Shown here in pieces: positions 33,788-43,200 of a stretch of DNA of 64,000 nucleotides (positions are counted from its first letter, which is position 1; each line of letters opens with the position of its first letter). A program made the position numbers and the translations under genes. Origin of the DNA: JAITMY01 sp031553765 (GTDB lineage Bacteria > Bacteroidota > Bacteroidia > Bacteroidales > UBA932). Below the pieces are notes generated by a model. The model was not told where the DNA came from. It saw only the letters and a program-made list of their open reading frames with translations, and ran no database searches. The DNA is taken from positions 286,311-350,310 of the forward strand of contig JAVBKY010000004.1 of NCBI GenBank assembly GCA_031553765.1, written 5' to 3'.

Positions 33788-34570
33788 ATGCTTATTTCCG
33801 AAATCATATCGACCATTGAGGAGCTTGCCCCACGAGCATATCAGGAAAGTTACGATAACGCAGGACTCTGTGTAGGCAATGCTCAAGCCGAAGCACATGG
33901 CGCGCTACTGTGCCTTGACGTAACGGAGGATGTAATGCACGAGGCGTTAGACAAGAAAGCAAACCTCATTATCTCCCACCACCCCGTTATTTTCGGCGGA
34001 TTAAAACAAATCACCGGCAGCTCCGCCACCGAGCGCATAGTACAACTTGCCATAAAGCACGACATAGCACTGTACGCAGCCCACACCAACCTGGATAGCG
34101 TGCGCGGGGGTGTAAGCGAAAAAATGTGTGATAAGTTGGGACTGAAAAATCGCGAAATACTGCAATCCACCAACGAGCGACCCGATGTTGGCTTAGGCAT
34201 GGTGGGAGAGTTGGAGCAACCTATGCCCGTCGAGGACTTCCTGCTCCTCGTAAAGCAGGCTTTTGGCAATACCTGCATAAAATACACAAAAGGCAATAAG
34301 ACAAACATTTACAAGGTAGCCGTATGTGGAGGTAGCGGCAGTTCACTAATCAGCAAGGCTATATTGAGCGAGGCAGATGCTTACATTACGGGAGATTTGA
34401 AGTACCACGAGCTGCAAAATACCACCGGGCGCATTGTGGCAGTGGATGTTGGACACTACGAAAGTGAAATTGCCGCGGTTGACATTTTTTACGAGGTAAT
34501 TACAAAAAAATTTCCTAACTTTGCCGCCTATTTGTCCACTGTAGTCACAAATTATGTAAACTACTTGTAA
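33788..34570 (+). CDS. Nif3-like dinuclear metal centre protein (GTP cyclohydrolase 1 type 2)
   Basis: A 260-residue Nif3/YbgI-family protein. Recognisable blocks are LAPRAYQESYDNAGLCVG, DVTEDVMHEALDKKANLIISHHPVIFGGLK (metal-ligand His pair), YAAHTNLDSVRGGVSEKM, AVCGGSGSSLI and DVGHYESE. It forms a hexameric ring with two metal ions per subunit; its exact reaction is debated. It lacks the insert domain that enlarges many Bacteroidota members to about 365 residues. The start at 33788 fits the family start better than an in-frame ATG at 33773. The zinc-ribbon gene follows after 44 bases, a common pairing. Confidence 0.93.
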   Translation: MLISEIISTIEELAPRAYQESYDNAGLCVGNAQAEAHGALLCLDVTEDVMHEALDKKANLIISHHPVIFGGLKQITGSSATERIVQLAIKHDIALYAAHTNLDSVRGGVSEKMCDKLGLKNREILQSTNERPDVGLGMVGELEQPMPVEDFLLLVKQAFGNTCIKYTKGNKTNIYKVAVCGGSGSSLISKAILSEADAYITGDLKYHELQNTTGRIVAVDVGHYESEIAAVDIFYEVITKKFPNFAAYLSTVVTNYVNYL

Positions 34571-34614
34571 AAAGACACTTACCATTCCAGTGCAAATTTA
34601 TAAAAAGCAATAAT

Positions 34615-35388
34615 ATGGCTAAAAGCAAAACACAAGAGGTTGTTGACACAACGGTAGATAACAAACTCCGACTGCTGTACGATCTGCAAAACATTGACTG
34701 CGAAATAGATAAGATTATTAAGTTGCGTGGTGACCTTCCAGATGAGGTACGGGATTTGGATGATGAAATTGCCGGACTCGAAACTCGCATTCAAGCTATG
34801 CAGGCCGAGATGCACGAAATGGAGAGCATGGGCTTAAAGAAAAAGAATGATATTGAGGAGTCAAAAGCGCTTATTAAGAAATACAGCGAACAACAAAAGA
34901 ACGTACGTAACAACCGTGAGTTTGACTCTCTTTCAAAGGAAATAGAATTTCAGTCGCTGGAAATTGAACTCAGTGAAAAAAAGATTAAGGAGTTCGGTTT
35001 TCAGGCAAAGGACAAGAAGCGCTTAATGGAAGAGGTTGCTGTACAGTTGGATGATAAAAAAATATCACTTGAGGAGAAAAAGAAGGAGTTGAAGGAAATC
35101 ACAAACGAAACTCAGCGCGAAGAAGATGAATTGCGCAAGACTTCGGATACCTTTAGGGATAAAATTGAGATTCGCTTATATACTGCTTACCAACGCATTC
35201 GCACAAACGCCCGCAACGGTTTAGCCGTTGTTCCCGTCCGCCGTGATGCCTGTGGAGGTTGCTTCAACAAGATTCCACCTCAACGTCAGGTTGACATTAA
35301 GTTGAGTAAGAAAATTATTGTATGTGAATATTGCGGACGTATATTGGTAGATGCCGAAAGCATTGCCCACGAACCTGTAGTTGCATAG
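34615..35388 (+). CDS. C4-type zinc-ribbon coiled-coil protein
   Basis: A 257-residue cytoplasmic protein. The first 200 residues form a long helical hairpin (many heptads rich in Glu and Lys). The end is a zinc ribbon: CGGCFNKIPP and CEYCGRIL with two CxxC pairs. The family, often next to nif3, is thought to bind nucleic acid or act in RNA-linked processes, but no reaction is known. Here it follows nif3 in the same orientation, and a long perfect hairpin terminator follows it. Confidence 0.9.
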   Translation: MAKSKTQEVVDTTVDNKLRLLYDLQNIDCEIDKIIKLRGDLPDEVRDLDDEIAGLETRIQAMQAEMHEMESMGLKKKNDIEESKALIKKYSEQQKNVRNNREFDSLSKEIEFQSLEIELSEKKIKEFGFQAKDKKRLMEEVAVQLDDKKISLEEKKKELKEITNETQREEDELRKTSDTFRDKIEIRLYTAYQRIRTNARNGLAVVPVRRDACGGCFNKIPPQRQVDIKLSKKIIVCEYCGRILVDAESIAHEPVVA

Positions 35389-35403
35389 TTTTTTTCACTC
35401 GGT

Positions 35404-35461
35404 GTGATATACAAACAAAAACTCCCGCATAAATATGCGGGAGTTTTTGTTTGTATATCAC
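35404..35461. terminator. Bidirectional terminator with perfect 27-base-pair stem
   Basis: Arms 35404-35430 and 35435-35461 are perfect reverse complements with a 4-base loop (AAAT). The core is ACTCCCGCAT/ATGCGGGAGT flanked by T and A runs, so it terminates in both directions. It lies between the convergent zinc-ribbon and ppa genes. Confidence 0.93.
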
Positions 35462-35472
35462 TACCTTCCCAC

Positions 35473-36129
35473 TTACTTCAAGCCCAACATTTGATTGATG
35501 TCAAACTTAGCCTTATAATCCTCCTTCGCGCGACGAATAATTTCGTGCGCTTCTTCAATACCAAATATATGCGTAATCTCGCAGTTACGCTTTTCACCGG
35601 GAATATCCTTATAGGTCAAAAAGTAGTGACGCAAACGGTCAACTATCACTTTTGGGCAATCATGGATATCGTGGTACTCGCCATACACAGCATCATCATA
35701 CAATACGCCTATAATTTTATCATCAGCCTCCCCTCGATCAAGCATTCGGAAGCCACCAATGGGACGCGCGCGCACCAATATGTCACCGTGCGTAATATCC
35801 TTTTCGGTTAGGATACAAATATCCACGGGGTCACCGTCACCTTTAATATCAGCGCGCTCGGTTTTTTGCCTACAGAATTCGGCTACCAAGTCACCGCTAT
35901 ACGTTTGAGGCAGGAATCCGTAAAGTGCCGGAACCACGTTCGAGAATTTTTGCGGACGATCGAGCTTAAGGTAACCCGTAAGCTTATCCACCTCGTACTT
36001 TACTGTATCGGTAGGAACTACCTCCACAAATGTGGTAACAATTTCAGGCGCTTCGTCACCAAGCTCCACACCATGCCATGGATGCGATTTGTAGCGCATA
36101 CCCATAAGTTTACCAAACGATAAATCCAT
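35473..36129 (-). CDS. ppa: Inorganic pyrophosphatase (family I)
   Basis: A 218-residue soluble family I pyrophosphatase that hydrolyses pyrophosphate from biosynthetic reactions. The metal-binding signature is GDGDPVDICIL (near residue 96), preceded by KLDRPQKFSNVVPALYGFLPQT and followed by RPIGGFRMLDRGEADDKIIGV and a DYK-type motif near the end (EDYKAKFD). The length fits the larger Bacteroidota form. The murF gene lies 40 bases upstream on the same strand. Confidence 0.96.
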   Translation of the reverse strand: MDLSFGKLMGMRYKSHPWHGVELGDEAPEIVTTFVEVVPTDTVKYEVDKLTGYLKLDRPQKFSNVVPALYGFLPQTYSGDLVAEFCRQKTERADIKGDGDPVDICILTEKDITHGDILVRARPIGGFRMLDRGEADDKIIGVLYDDAVYGEYHDIHDCPKVIVDRLRHYFLTYKDIPGEKRNCEITHIFGIEEAHEIIRRAKEDYKAKFDINQMLGLK

Positions 36130-36169
36130 AGTTTTTCAGGATTAAAATTTTTAGAAGAAGAATATACTC

Positions 36170-37462
36170 TTACAAGTACTCTTTTACTTTTTCGAGGTGT
36201 ATACCACGCGAGCCTTTTACAAGAATTGTGCAACCACAAGGGTGTTCATCTTTCAAATATTCGCACAACACATCGCTGTTGTCGAAAGTCAAATATAAGG
36301 AATTTTTGGCTGCTTCACAAAAATTTTTACCTACTAAATAGGCAGTTACAAAGCCTGAAGCTTTCAACAGCTCCACTATTTTCTTGTGCTCGACAAACGA
36401 ATCCTGCCCCAACTCAAGCATATCGCCAAGTATTGGCAACTTATGCTCCACATGCATTTTGGAAAAGTTGGTAACAGCTGCAGCCATGCTGGTTGGATTA
36501 GCATTGTAAGCATCCATTACCAGCGTATTATTTGCCGTTCTCAACAGCTGCGAACGATTATTTTGAGGCGTATATCCTTCTATTGCTTCACGAATTTTTG
36601 CTTCCTCAACACCAAAATGATGCCCCACAGCAATAGCGGCAAGCACATTAGGCGCATTGTATCCACCCACTAAGTTAGTTTGCCACACAGCCCCATCTGC
36701 CATTCGCAGCCCAAGAAAAGGGTTACTTTCCGTTTCAGGCTCCACACTTGCCCCACACTCTTTTAGGCTATAGGTTTTAGCGTTTATCACACCATGTTTA
36801 ACCAACATCTCCTGCATGTCTACGCTATCGCTCCATACAAATATTTGCCCCCCCGCCTTTACAAGATAATCGTACAATTCCGCCTTTGTTTTTTTCACAC
36901 CTTCAAACGAACCAAAGCCCTCAAGATGTCCTTTTCCCACATTGGTTATCAGCCCTGCGTTAGGTTCAGCAATGGTACACAAATCGGCAATTTCATGCGG
37001 ATGGCTGGCACCCATTTCCACTACACCCACCTGCGTATTCTTATTCATACTGAGTAACGTCAGCGGAACACCTATATGGTTATTGAGGTTGCCTTGCGTG
37101 GCCACCGTGTTGAATTTTTGTTTTAAAACCGCTGCTACTAACTCTTTAGTGGTGGTCTTTCCGTTAGTACCTGTAATGGCAAGTATGGGCATGCCCAGGT
37201 AGCGGCGATGAAACGTTGCTAAATCCTGTAGTGCTTTCAATACATTTTCTACGCGCAGCAACTTATCGGCAGGCGTTAACACCTCCTCATCCACCACAGC
37301 ATAGGCAGCACCTTGCTTCAAAGCTTCGGTTGCATACTTGTTACCATTGAAGCTATCGCCCTTTAGGGCAAAAAATAGACAACCTTCAAATACTTTGCGG
37401 CTATCGGTACTTATGCCTGTTGACTTCAAAAAGATTTCGTGCAGCTGTGCTATGCTCATCAT
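36170..37462 (-). CDS. murF: UDP-MurNAc-tripeptide:D-Ala-D-Ala ligase MurF
   Basis: MurF adds D-Ala-D-Ala to complete the peptidoglycan precursor. The 430-residue protein has an N-terminal UDP-binding domain (about 1-90) with ISTDSRKVFEGCLFFALKGDSFNGNKY, the ATP site TGTNGKTTTKEL (98-109), EMGASHPHEIADL (metal and ATP block), and a C-terminal domain with DAYNANPTSM and GDMLELG. It is near gldJ, as in other type IX secretion loci, though a terminator separates it from gldJ. Confidence 0.97.
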   Translation of the reverse strand: MMSIAQLHEIFLKSTGISTDSRKVFEGCLFFALKGDSFNGNKYATEALKQGAAYAVVDEEVLTPADKLLRVENVLKALQDLATFHRRYLGMPILAITGTNGKTTTKELVAAVLKQKFNTVATQGNLNNHIGVPLTLLSMNKNTQVGVVEMGASHPHEIADLCTIAEPNAGLITNVGKGHLEGFGSFEGVKKTKAELYDYLVKAGGQIFVWSDSVDMQEMLVKHGVINAKTYSLKECGASVEPETESNPFLGLRMADGAVWQTNLVGGYNAPNVLAAIAVGHHFGVEEAKIREAIEGYTPQNNRSQLLRTANNTLVMDAYNANPTSMAAAVTNFSKMHVEHKLPILGDMLELGQDSFVEHKKIVELLKASGFVTAYLVGKNFCEAAKNSLYLTFDNSDVLCEYLKDEHPCGCTILVKGSRGIHLEKVKEYL

Positions 37463-37473
37463 TTTATTTTCTA

Positions 37474-37506
37474 TTAAAAAAAGCGGTTCAAAGTTTTGAA
37501 CCGCTT
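37474..37506 (-). terminator. Terminator of gldJ
   Basis: AAGCGGTTCAAA (37481-37492) and TTTGAACCGCTT (37495-37506) form a perfect 12-base-pair stem. On the minus strand it is followed by TTTTTAATAG (37480-37471). Confidence 0.88.
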
Positions 37507-37529
37507 AAAATAATCTTACTTTATCAGCG

Positions 37530-39029
37530 TTATTTTTTTACTTCGGCAGCACCCAAGCAATCCATAGCGCAGCGAAAACCGAGGTCTTCTTTTGCTTGTG
37601 TTTCATCGAGGAATCGACGTGTACCGGGGCTCAACCAGTAAGCTCTATCCAAAAACGAACCCCCTTTGTATACACGAGAACGCTCATTTACCAGGCTGGT
37701 CATACCTTGATTATTCTCGCCTTTACCTTGGTAGTACATCTTACTTGAGTTGGCATGCTCCTCCTTTTTTTCCATATTTAACTCGCTATTTACAGCCGAA
37801 ATCATATCGCCATCAAGATAGTTACGATTATCTCCCAACATATAATTGGGGCGATTTCCCACATATCCTACCGTGTCGCGCTTAATTTTTCCTAAGCTAT
37901 CTTTTTGTGGACGACCATTTTCATCAAGCGCCACATTGGTATATATATTACCGCGGAACGGACGAGCATCTTCAAGGTCCTCAAAGGAGAGCGCACGGTA
38001 AACGTCGAGTACCCACTCGTTAACATTACCAGCCATGCAGTACAGGCCAAAGTCGTTGGGCCAAAATGAGGTAACTGGCATGGGCATAATCGCTGTAGCA
38101 TCACCTGCTCCCGCAACGCCCATCAAGTCTCCACGCCCTCTTTGGAAGTTAGCCATAAGCCTACCTTTATCCGAGCCATCTGTTTTACGTACACGGTTTC
38201 CCTTCCACGGGTAGACGCCTCGGTCATTCTGTAGTCCGCTTTTGGGGTCACCCACAACTGCTGAAGCTGCATACTCCCACTCAGCCTCGGTTGGGAGACG
38301 ATACTTTGGAAAGAGAATCCCATCCCCATAGCCAACGCGACGGCCCTCCGGGCTACGCCCCGTAAGATCATTCAAGTTGCGCTTTACTTTCCCTGTATAT
38401 TCACCTGCCAAATAAGCATCCGTATTGAAACTGTTAGCATCCTTTTGGTCTAAGACATTGAGATCTAAAACACCGGCACGAATAAGCGCCATTTCATTAA
38501 CTCGGTCGGTACGCCACGAACAGTACTCGTTAGCCTGTGTCCACGAAACACCCACTACGGGATATTCGTTAAACGAGGCCAATCTAAAATAGTACTCCAC
38601 CATGGGTTCATTATATGCCAAAGGTTTACGCCAAGCCAACGTATCAGGTAACGCCTTTCGTGCAACTTCGGGATATGAAACGTACACAAAACTTAACCAG
38701 TGTACATATTCACGATAATCGACGTTGCGCACCTCGGTGGCATCAATGTAGTATGGAGCAACGCTCACACGACGCGGTTGGTTATTCCAGTCATACGCAA
38801 TATCCTCCGTAACGCGCCCCATAGTGAAAGTTCCACCAGGAATAAATACTAGGCCGGGACCTGTAGGCTGATCGTGCATGTCGCGCACCTCAAAACCACC
38901 GTACTTAGGATCATTATATTTCCAACCGGTTGTTTGGGAGGTATTTCCAGAACCCGAAGGACCTGAAGATGCACACCCTACAGCGGCAAATCCAACTGCA
39001 ATAACTATTAACCTTAGGTACAATTTCAT
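37530..39029 (-). CDS. gldJ: Gliding/type IX secretion lipoprotein GldJ-like
   Basis: A 499-residue lipoprotein with signal peptide and lipobox cysteine 19 (VGFAAVGC). Most of the protein is a formylglycine-generating-enzyme-like fold (PGGTFTMG, DATEVRNVDYREYVHWL, VVGVSWTQANEYCSWR, RLPTEAEWEYAA, NVNEWVLDVYR, RVYKGGSFLDRAYWLSPGTR), used structurally in GldJ and GldK rather than for sulfatase activation. The N-terminal GWKYNDPKYGGFE resembles GldJ more than GldK. It probably lies at the periplasmic side of the outer membrane near the secretion ring. Neighbouring genes porP/sprF, porU and porV support this assignment. Confidence 0.88.
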   Translation of the reverse strand: MKLYLRLIVIAVGFAAVGCASSGPSGSGNTSQTTGWKYNDPKYGGFEVRDMHDQPTGPGLVFIPGGTFTMGRVTEDIAYDWNNQPRRVSVAPYYIDATEVRNVDYREYVHWLSFVYVSYPEVARKALPDTLAWRKPLAYNEPMVEYYFRLASFNEYPVVGVSWTQANEYCSWRTDRVNEMALIRAGVLDLNVLDQKDANSFNTDAYLAGEYTGKVKRNLNDLTGRSPEGRRVGYGDGILFPKYRLPTEAEWEYAASAVVGDPKSGLQNDRGVYPWKGNRVRKTDGSDKGRLMANFQRGRGDLMGVAGAGDATAIMPMPVTSFWPNDFGLYCMAGNVNEWVLDVYRALSFEDLEDARPFRGNIYTNVALDENGRPQKDSLGKIKRDTVGYVGNRPNYMLGDNRNYLDGDMISAVNSELNMEKKEEHANSSKMYYQGKGENNQGMTSLVNERSRVYKGGSFLDRAYWLSPGTRRFLDETQAKEDLGFRCAMDCLGAAEVKK

Positions 39030-39118
39030 AGCTATATCTAAAATTTACTTTGTATTTCCTGTAATTCTGCGCCATAATTAAAAGCCACTTCCAACCACCG
39101 GCGCCATTACATAAACAT

Positions 39119-39126
39119 CAAAGTTA
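39119..39126 (-). promoter_or_regulatory. -7 promoter element for gldJ
   Basis: The minus strand reads TAACTTTG, about 90 bases before the gldJ start codon, in the gap after porP. No -33 box at the usual spacing. Confidence 0.45.
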
Positions 39127-39181
39127 CGGCTTATTTTGCGCTTGAGCACTCTTGGAAACTCCCATTTTTTGTTATAAATAG

Positions 39182-40222
39182 TTAAAGTATAGGCATGTTC
39201 CAACCTTCGTTAGAACGGCTCCCCTCTTGCCTATAAGCATTTCCATTACGCGATTTTATTTTAAATATAAGCGAAACTTCATGCGTGTTAGGATTGTATG
39301 CTTTAGTTTCGCTGCTCAGCACCCCAAAATCAAATGAGTACATCAGGCTGAGCAAATCAGATGTATAGCCGGCACAAGTAGAAAAGAAGTTGCTTGATGA
39401 GCCAAAATCCGACTTGTAAAAAAATCCCACTGAAAAGCCTTTAGCATGCGCGTATGAGCCCACCGAATACGACTTGTATATTCCTTGCCAACAGAAAATT
39501 ACACTTGGGGATATGGTTAGCAACTCCACCGGTGTGCTACGGTAGCGAGCGCTCGTTTGCGAACCGGAAGAGCCAACAGGAATATTACAGCCACCATGCA
39601 AAGTAAGCTTACGCGGCACGGTTATACTCTGCCCCAGCAAATCCACTGAGGGGCTACCTCTAAGGTGGTGTAAAGCCACTCCTGCAAACAAGAAGTCGTA
39701 AGAGAAGACGCTACCAAGCGCCATGTCAAAATAGACGCGCTGCTCTGAGGCGTAAGGCTCCGAAGCAACAACCCCTCCGTTGAGCCCCAGCATGTCAGAA
39801 AACACCAACTTCTCAGCGTTAGTGGATGTCATACCAAGCAGCGCCTGAATACCAAAACGAATAAACGTTTTTTCGGCTACGTGGAGGTTGTAGGCATAGG
39901 AAGCTCCGAAATTCGATTGCACCACGCCACCACCCGCTTGACGATCGCTCACAGCGCTGAATCCCACCCCGCTTTTATAATCAGAAAAATAGTGGTCGGC
40001 ATAAAACGAATAGGAGGTATAGGGGTCGCCCAACTGCGCCCATTGATAACGAAACGAAGCACCTATGCGCGAAAATTTCTCTACCCCTGAGTATGCGGGA
40101 TTAAGATATAGCGGTGTGGAGTATGGTTGACTAAAACTCACATCCTGAGCATACGCACCGCATACGCTACATACCAAAGCAAGCCCGACAACCAGCTGTT
40201 TATGAAAAAATTTAACCACCAT
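39182..40222 (-). CDS. PorP/SprF-family outer-membrane protein
   Basis: A 346-residue outer-membrane barrel. After the signal peptide (QLVVGLALVCSVCGAYAQ) comes DVSFSQPYSTPLYLNPAYSG, the pattern with which nearly all PorP/SprF proteins start, then alternating strands to a C-terminal PorP domain (LSLMYSFDFGVLSSETKAYNPNTHEVSL). Family members anchor partner proteins or adhesins in type IX secretion. The start at 40222 is preferred over 40234, because a TACCTTTG -7 box overlaps the latter (40239-40232 on the minus strand), giving a very short leader. It is divergent from porU. Confidence 0.9.
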   Translation of the reverse strand: MVVKFFHKQLVVGLALVCSVCGAYAQDVSFSQPYSTPLYLNPAYSGVEKFSRIGASFRYQWAQLGDPYTSYSFYADHYFSDYKSGVGFSAVSDRQAGGGVVQSNFGASYAYNLHVAEKTFIRFGIQALLGMTSTNAEKLVFSDMLGLNGGVVASEPYASEQRVYFDMALGSVFSYDFLFAGVALHHLRGSPSVDLLGQSITVPRKLTLHGGCNIPVGSSGSQTSARYRSTPVELLTISPSVIFCWQGIYKSYSVGSYAHAKGFSVGFFYKSDFGSSSNFFSTCAGYTSDLLSLMYSFDFGVLSSETKAYNPNTHEVSLIFKIKSRNGNAYRQEGSRSNEGWNMPIL

Positions 40223-40231
40223 GCTAATCGA

Positions 40232-40239
40232 CAAAGGTA
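40232..40239 (-). promoter_or_regulatory. -7 promoter element of porP/sprF-like gene, near-leaderless
   Basis: TACCTTTG on the minus strand ends 9 bases before ATG 40222. If functional, the leader is only a few bases, as in near-leaderless mRNA. No -33 box seen. Confidence 0.45.
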
Positions 40240-40281
40240 GAAAAATGCTTATCTTGCAGGTTCTTTTCTATCTTAAAAAGA

Positions 40282-43200
40282 ATGAAAAAGTCACTTCTTA
40301 TATTTTTCTCTACACTGTTTTTTGGTTTAGCACAAGCGCAAACCCTACATACCCGTACGCTACAATGGTTTGACAAAGACACCTCTGCCACCGCGCGTAG
40401 CGCACGCTACCCCCGCCTGCACTTTTACGGATCATCACCCGATGCGCAGCAGCTACCGTTGTATACCGAGTTTTTTTCCACCTCGCGCTCAGCGAAATTG
40501 GAGTGGTACAGCAGCGAGCCCGTCCCTTCCGGCGAATTAAGCAAGCTGAAAAACGTAGCCATTGCCTCCGATTTTCAGCTAACGCAGGAAGTGGTGCACG
40601 AGCGAGGAACGACAAAACTCCGTGTTACCCTGCTGCCTATACGTAAAAATGCCAATGGACAAGTTGAGCGTATTACAGCATTCAGCCTGTCATTCTCCGA
40701 CGCCCCCGGCAGTGCGGCAGCCTCCACCCTGCTACGCTCCGTTCGTCCCAAGGCAGTGGAAGCATCCAACTCCGTGCTCAGCAGCGGCAAATGGGTAAAG
40801 TTACGCGTAAAAAAAACAGGCGTATACAAACTCACTGCAAGTATGCTTAAGGGGTGGGGATTTAGCAACCCCGCTACCGTTAGCGTGTGGAGCAGCGGCT
40901 GCAAAGAGTTACCGCGTCTTAACAACATTGCCGCTCCCGACGACCTTGCGCAGCTACCCACACGGTTGAGTAACGGCAACATTTTCTTTTACGCCGAGGC
41001 TACCAATACATGGTATTACGACAAGCAAAGACAGCTATTTCGGCACGAGCAAAATGAGTACGACAATGCCGGCTACGTATATATAACGGCCAGTCGTACC
41101 GCGGAAGAAATGCCAACTATGGCACAAGTCTCGAACGCTACAGATGAAACCGACACCTACGACTATCGTGACTACCATGAGCGTATTGACACCAATATTC
41201 TACGCTCGGGGCGACGCTTTTTTGGAGAACTTTTCACCACTTCGTCCAGCCCCCGTACCATTAACTTTACCATACCATCGCTGTACACTCCCAACCCCGA
41301 GGCAAAGCTATACGTATGTGCTGCCGCGCACAGCATTTACTATCGCTCCACCTACTACTCCATAACAGTAAACGGCGGCAGCGAAAACATATTTACCATA
41401 GCTGCAGCTACAGGTGATGCTTACATGAATGCCGACACCATCCTCTTCTCCAACATACCTTTAAGTAGCGAAAATGTGGCCGTAAAAATGACCTACTATC
41501 GCAACTATAATGATGACTGGAGCGTGTTGGATTTTATTACCATCAACGCGCGGGCAAAGTTGGAGTTAAAAAGCGCGCAGCTGCTTTTTCGCGATGCAAA
41601 AACAGTGGGTAACGGCAATCGAACCCAATTTAACCTAAGCTCCACACAAAGCAACGTTCATGTGTGGGATGTAACACGATTGGATAGCGTACAGGAAATG
41701 GGTGGTATTGCTACCTCTGGCAATATTTCGTTCACAGCCAACAGCTCTGCTTTGCGCGAGTATGTGGCGTTTACCGAGGATATGGCTATGACACCGGAAG
41801 TAGTAGATGCAAACATGCCCAACCAAAATTTGCACGGAGTGCAACCTCCTGATTTTGTAATTGTAACGCACCCCGACTTTAAATCGCAAGCTAACCGCGT
41901 GGCGCAAATGCACGAAACGCATGACGGCATGAAGGTGCTGGTAGCCACCACCGATGAGGTGTACAACGAGTTTTCGAGCGGCATACCCGACGTAAGCGCC
42001 ATACGCAACTTTATGCGTATGTTTCACCGCAAAAATACGACAACGGCTCCCAAATACTTACTGCTATTCGGCAGCGGCTCATACGTAAACTACATTAATA
42101 AAAGAGGCGTAGGACTTATTCCCAGCTATCAATCGGATAACTCGCTCACATCAAACCTTTCATACGTGAGCGACGATTTCTTTGTTCTACTCGACGACAA
42201 TGAGTACCTTGATGACAATGGTATGCATGGAGCACTGGACATGGCTGTGGGACGCTTCCCCGTGTATAATACAACCCAGGCCAATACGCTTGCAAGTAAG
42301 ACAGAACAGTACTATTCTGACCTTGGCGGCGACTGGATGAGCAAATGTATTTTTATTGCCGATGACGAGGATAATAATATACACATGACACAATCGGAAA
42401 GGTTAGGTAACTACCTTCTCGATTCATTTCCATCGTACTACGTAAATAAAATTTACCTCGACGATTACCTGCAAATATCAACGCCTATAGGACCACGCTA
42501 CCCTGCCGTTACAGAAGCCATTAGTTCGGCAGTAGATGCCGGTGCGCTATTGATTAACTACACAGGGCATGCCAATGACGAGTGGCTGGCACATGAGCAG
42601 GTACTTACCGTAAGCGATATACAGAAGTGGGATAATCGGAATCGTCTTCCCATTTTTGTCACTGCCACTTGCGAATTCAGCCGTTTTGATGACCCATCAC
42701 ACCTATCGGCAGGTGAGTATGTTTTATTCTCAAGTAAGGGGGGAAGTATTGCTATGCTCTCCACCACACGCTTGGTTTATTCTGATGCAAACTCGGCATT
42801 AAACGAACAATTTATCAAGGATTTTTTTAGAGGGAATACCAGCGGTAAGCATTACCGCTTAGGTGAAGCAGTACAACAAACTAAAAATACGACTGCTACG
42901 GGAGTAAATCAGCTCAACTTCTCGCTGCTAGGCGACCCTGCGCTTATGCCCAACTTTGCAACGCTTACCGCTAACACTGCAGCTGTAAACGGAACCCCCT
43001 ACCCCACTCCCGACACACTGAAGGCGCTGGCACATGGCAGCGTGAGTGGCAGTGTAGCACAAAGTACCTTGCGAGATACCATTGTAGTAACCGTATTTGA
43101 TAAGGAACAAGTAAAAACTACTCTAGGTAACGGAGGTGAAACTCCGTTTAACTATCGCTCGCAAACCAATATTTTATATAGAGGTAAAGTAAGTACGCCC

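Noticed and set aside
40310..42393. Several reading frames of 60-135 codons on the minus strand inside porU
   Set aside because: They are shadows of a strongly coding opposite strand, with no promoter or family likeness.
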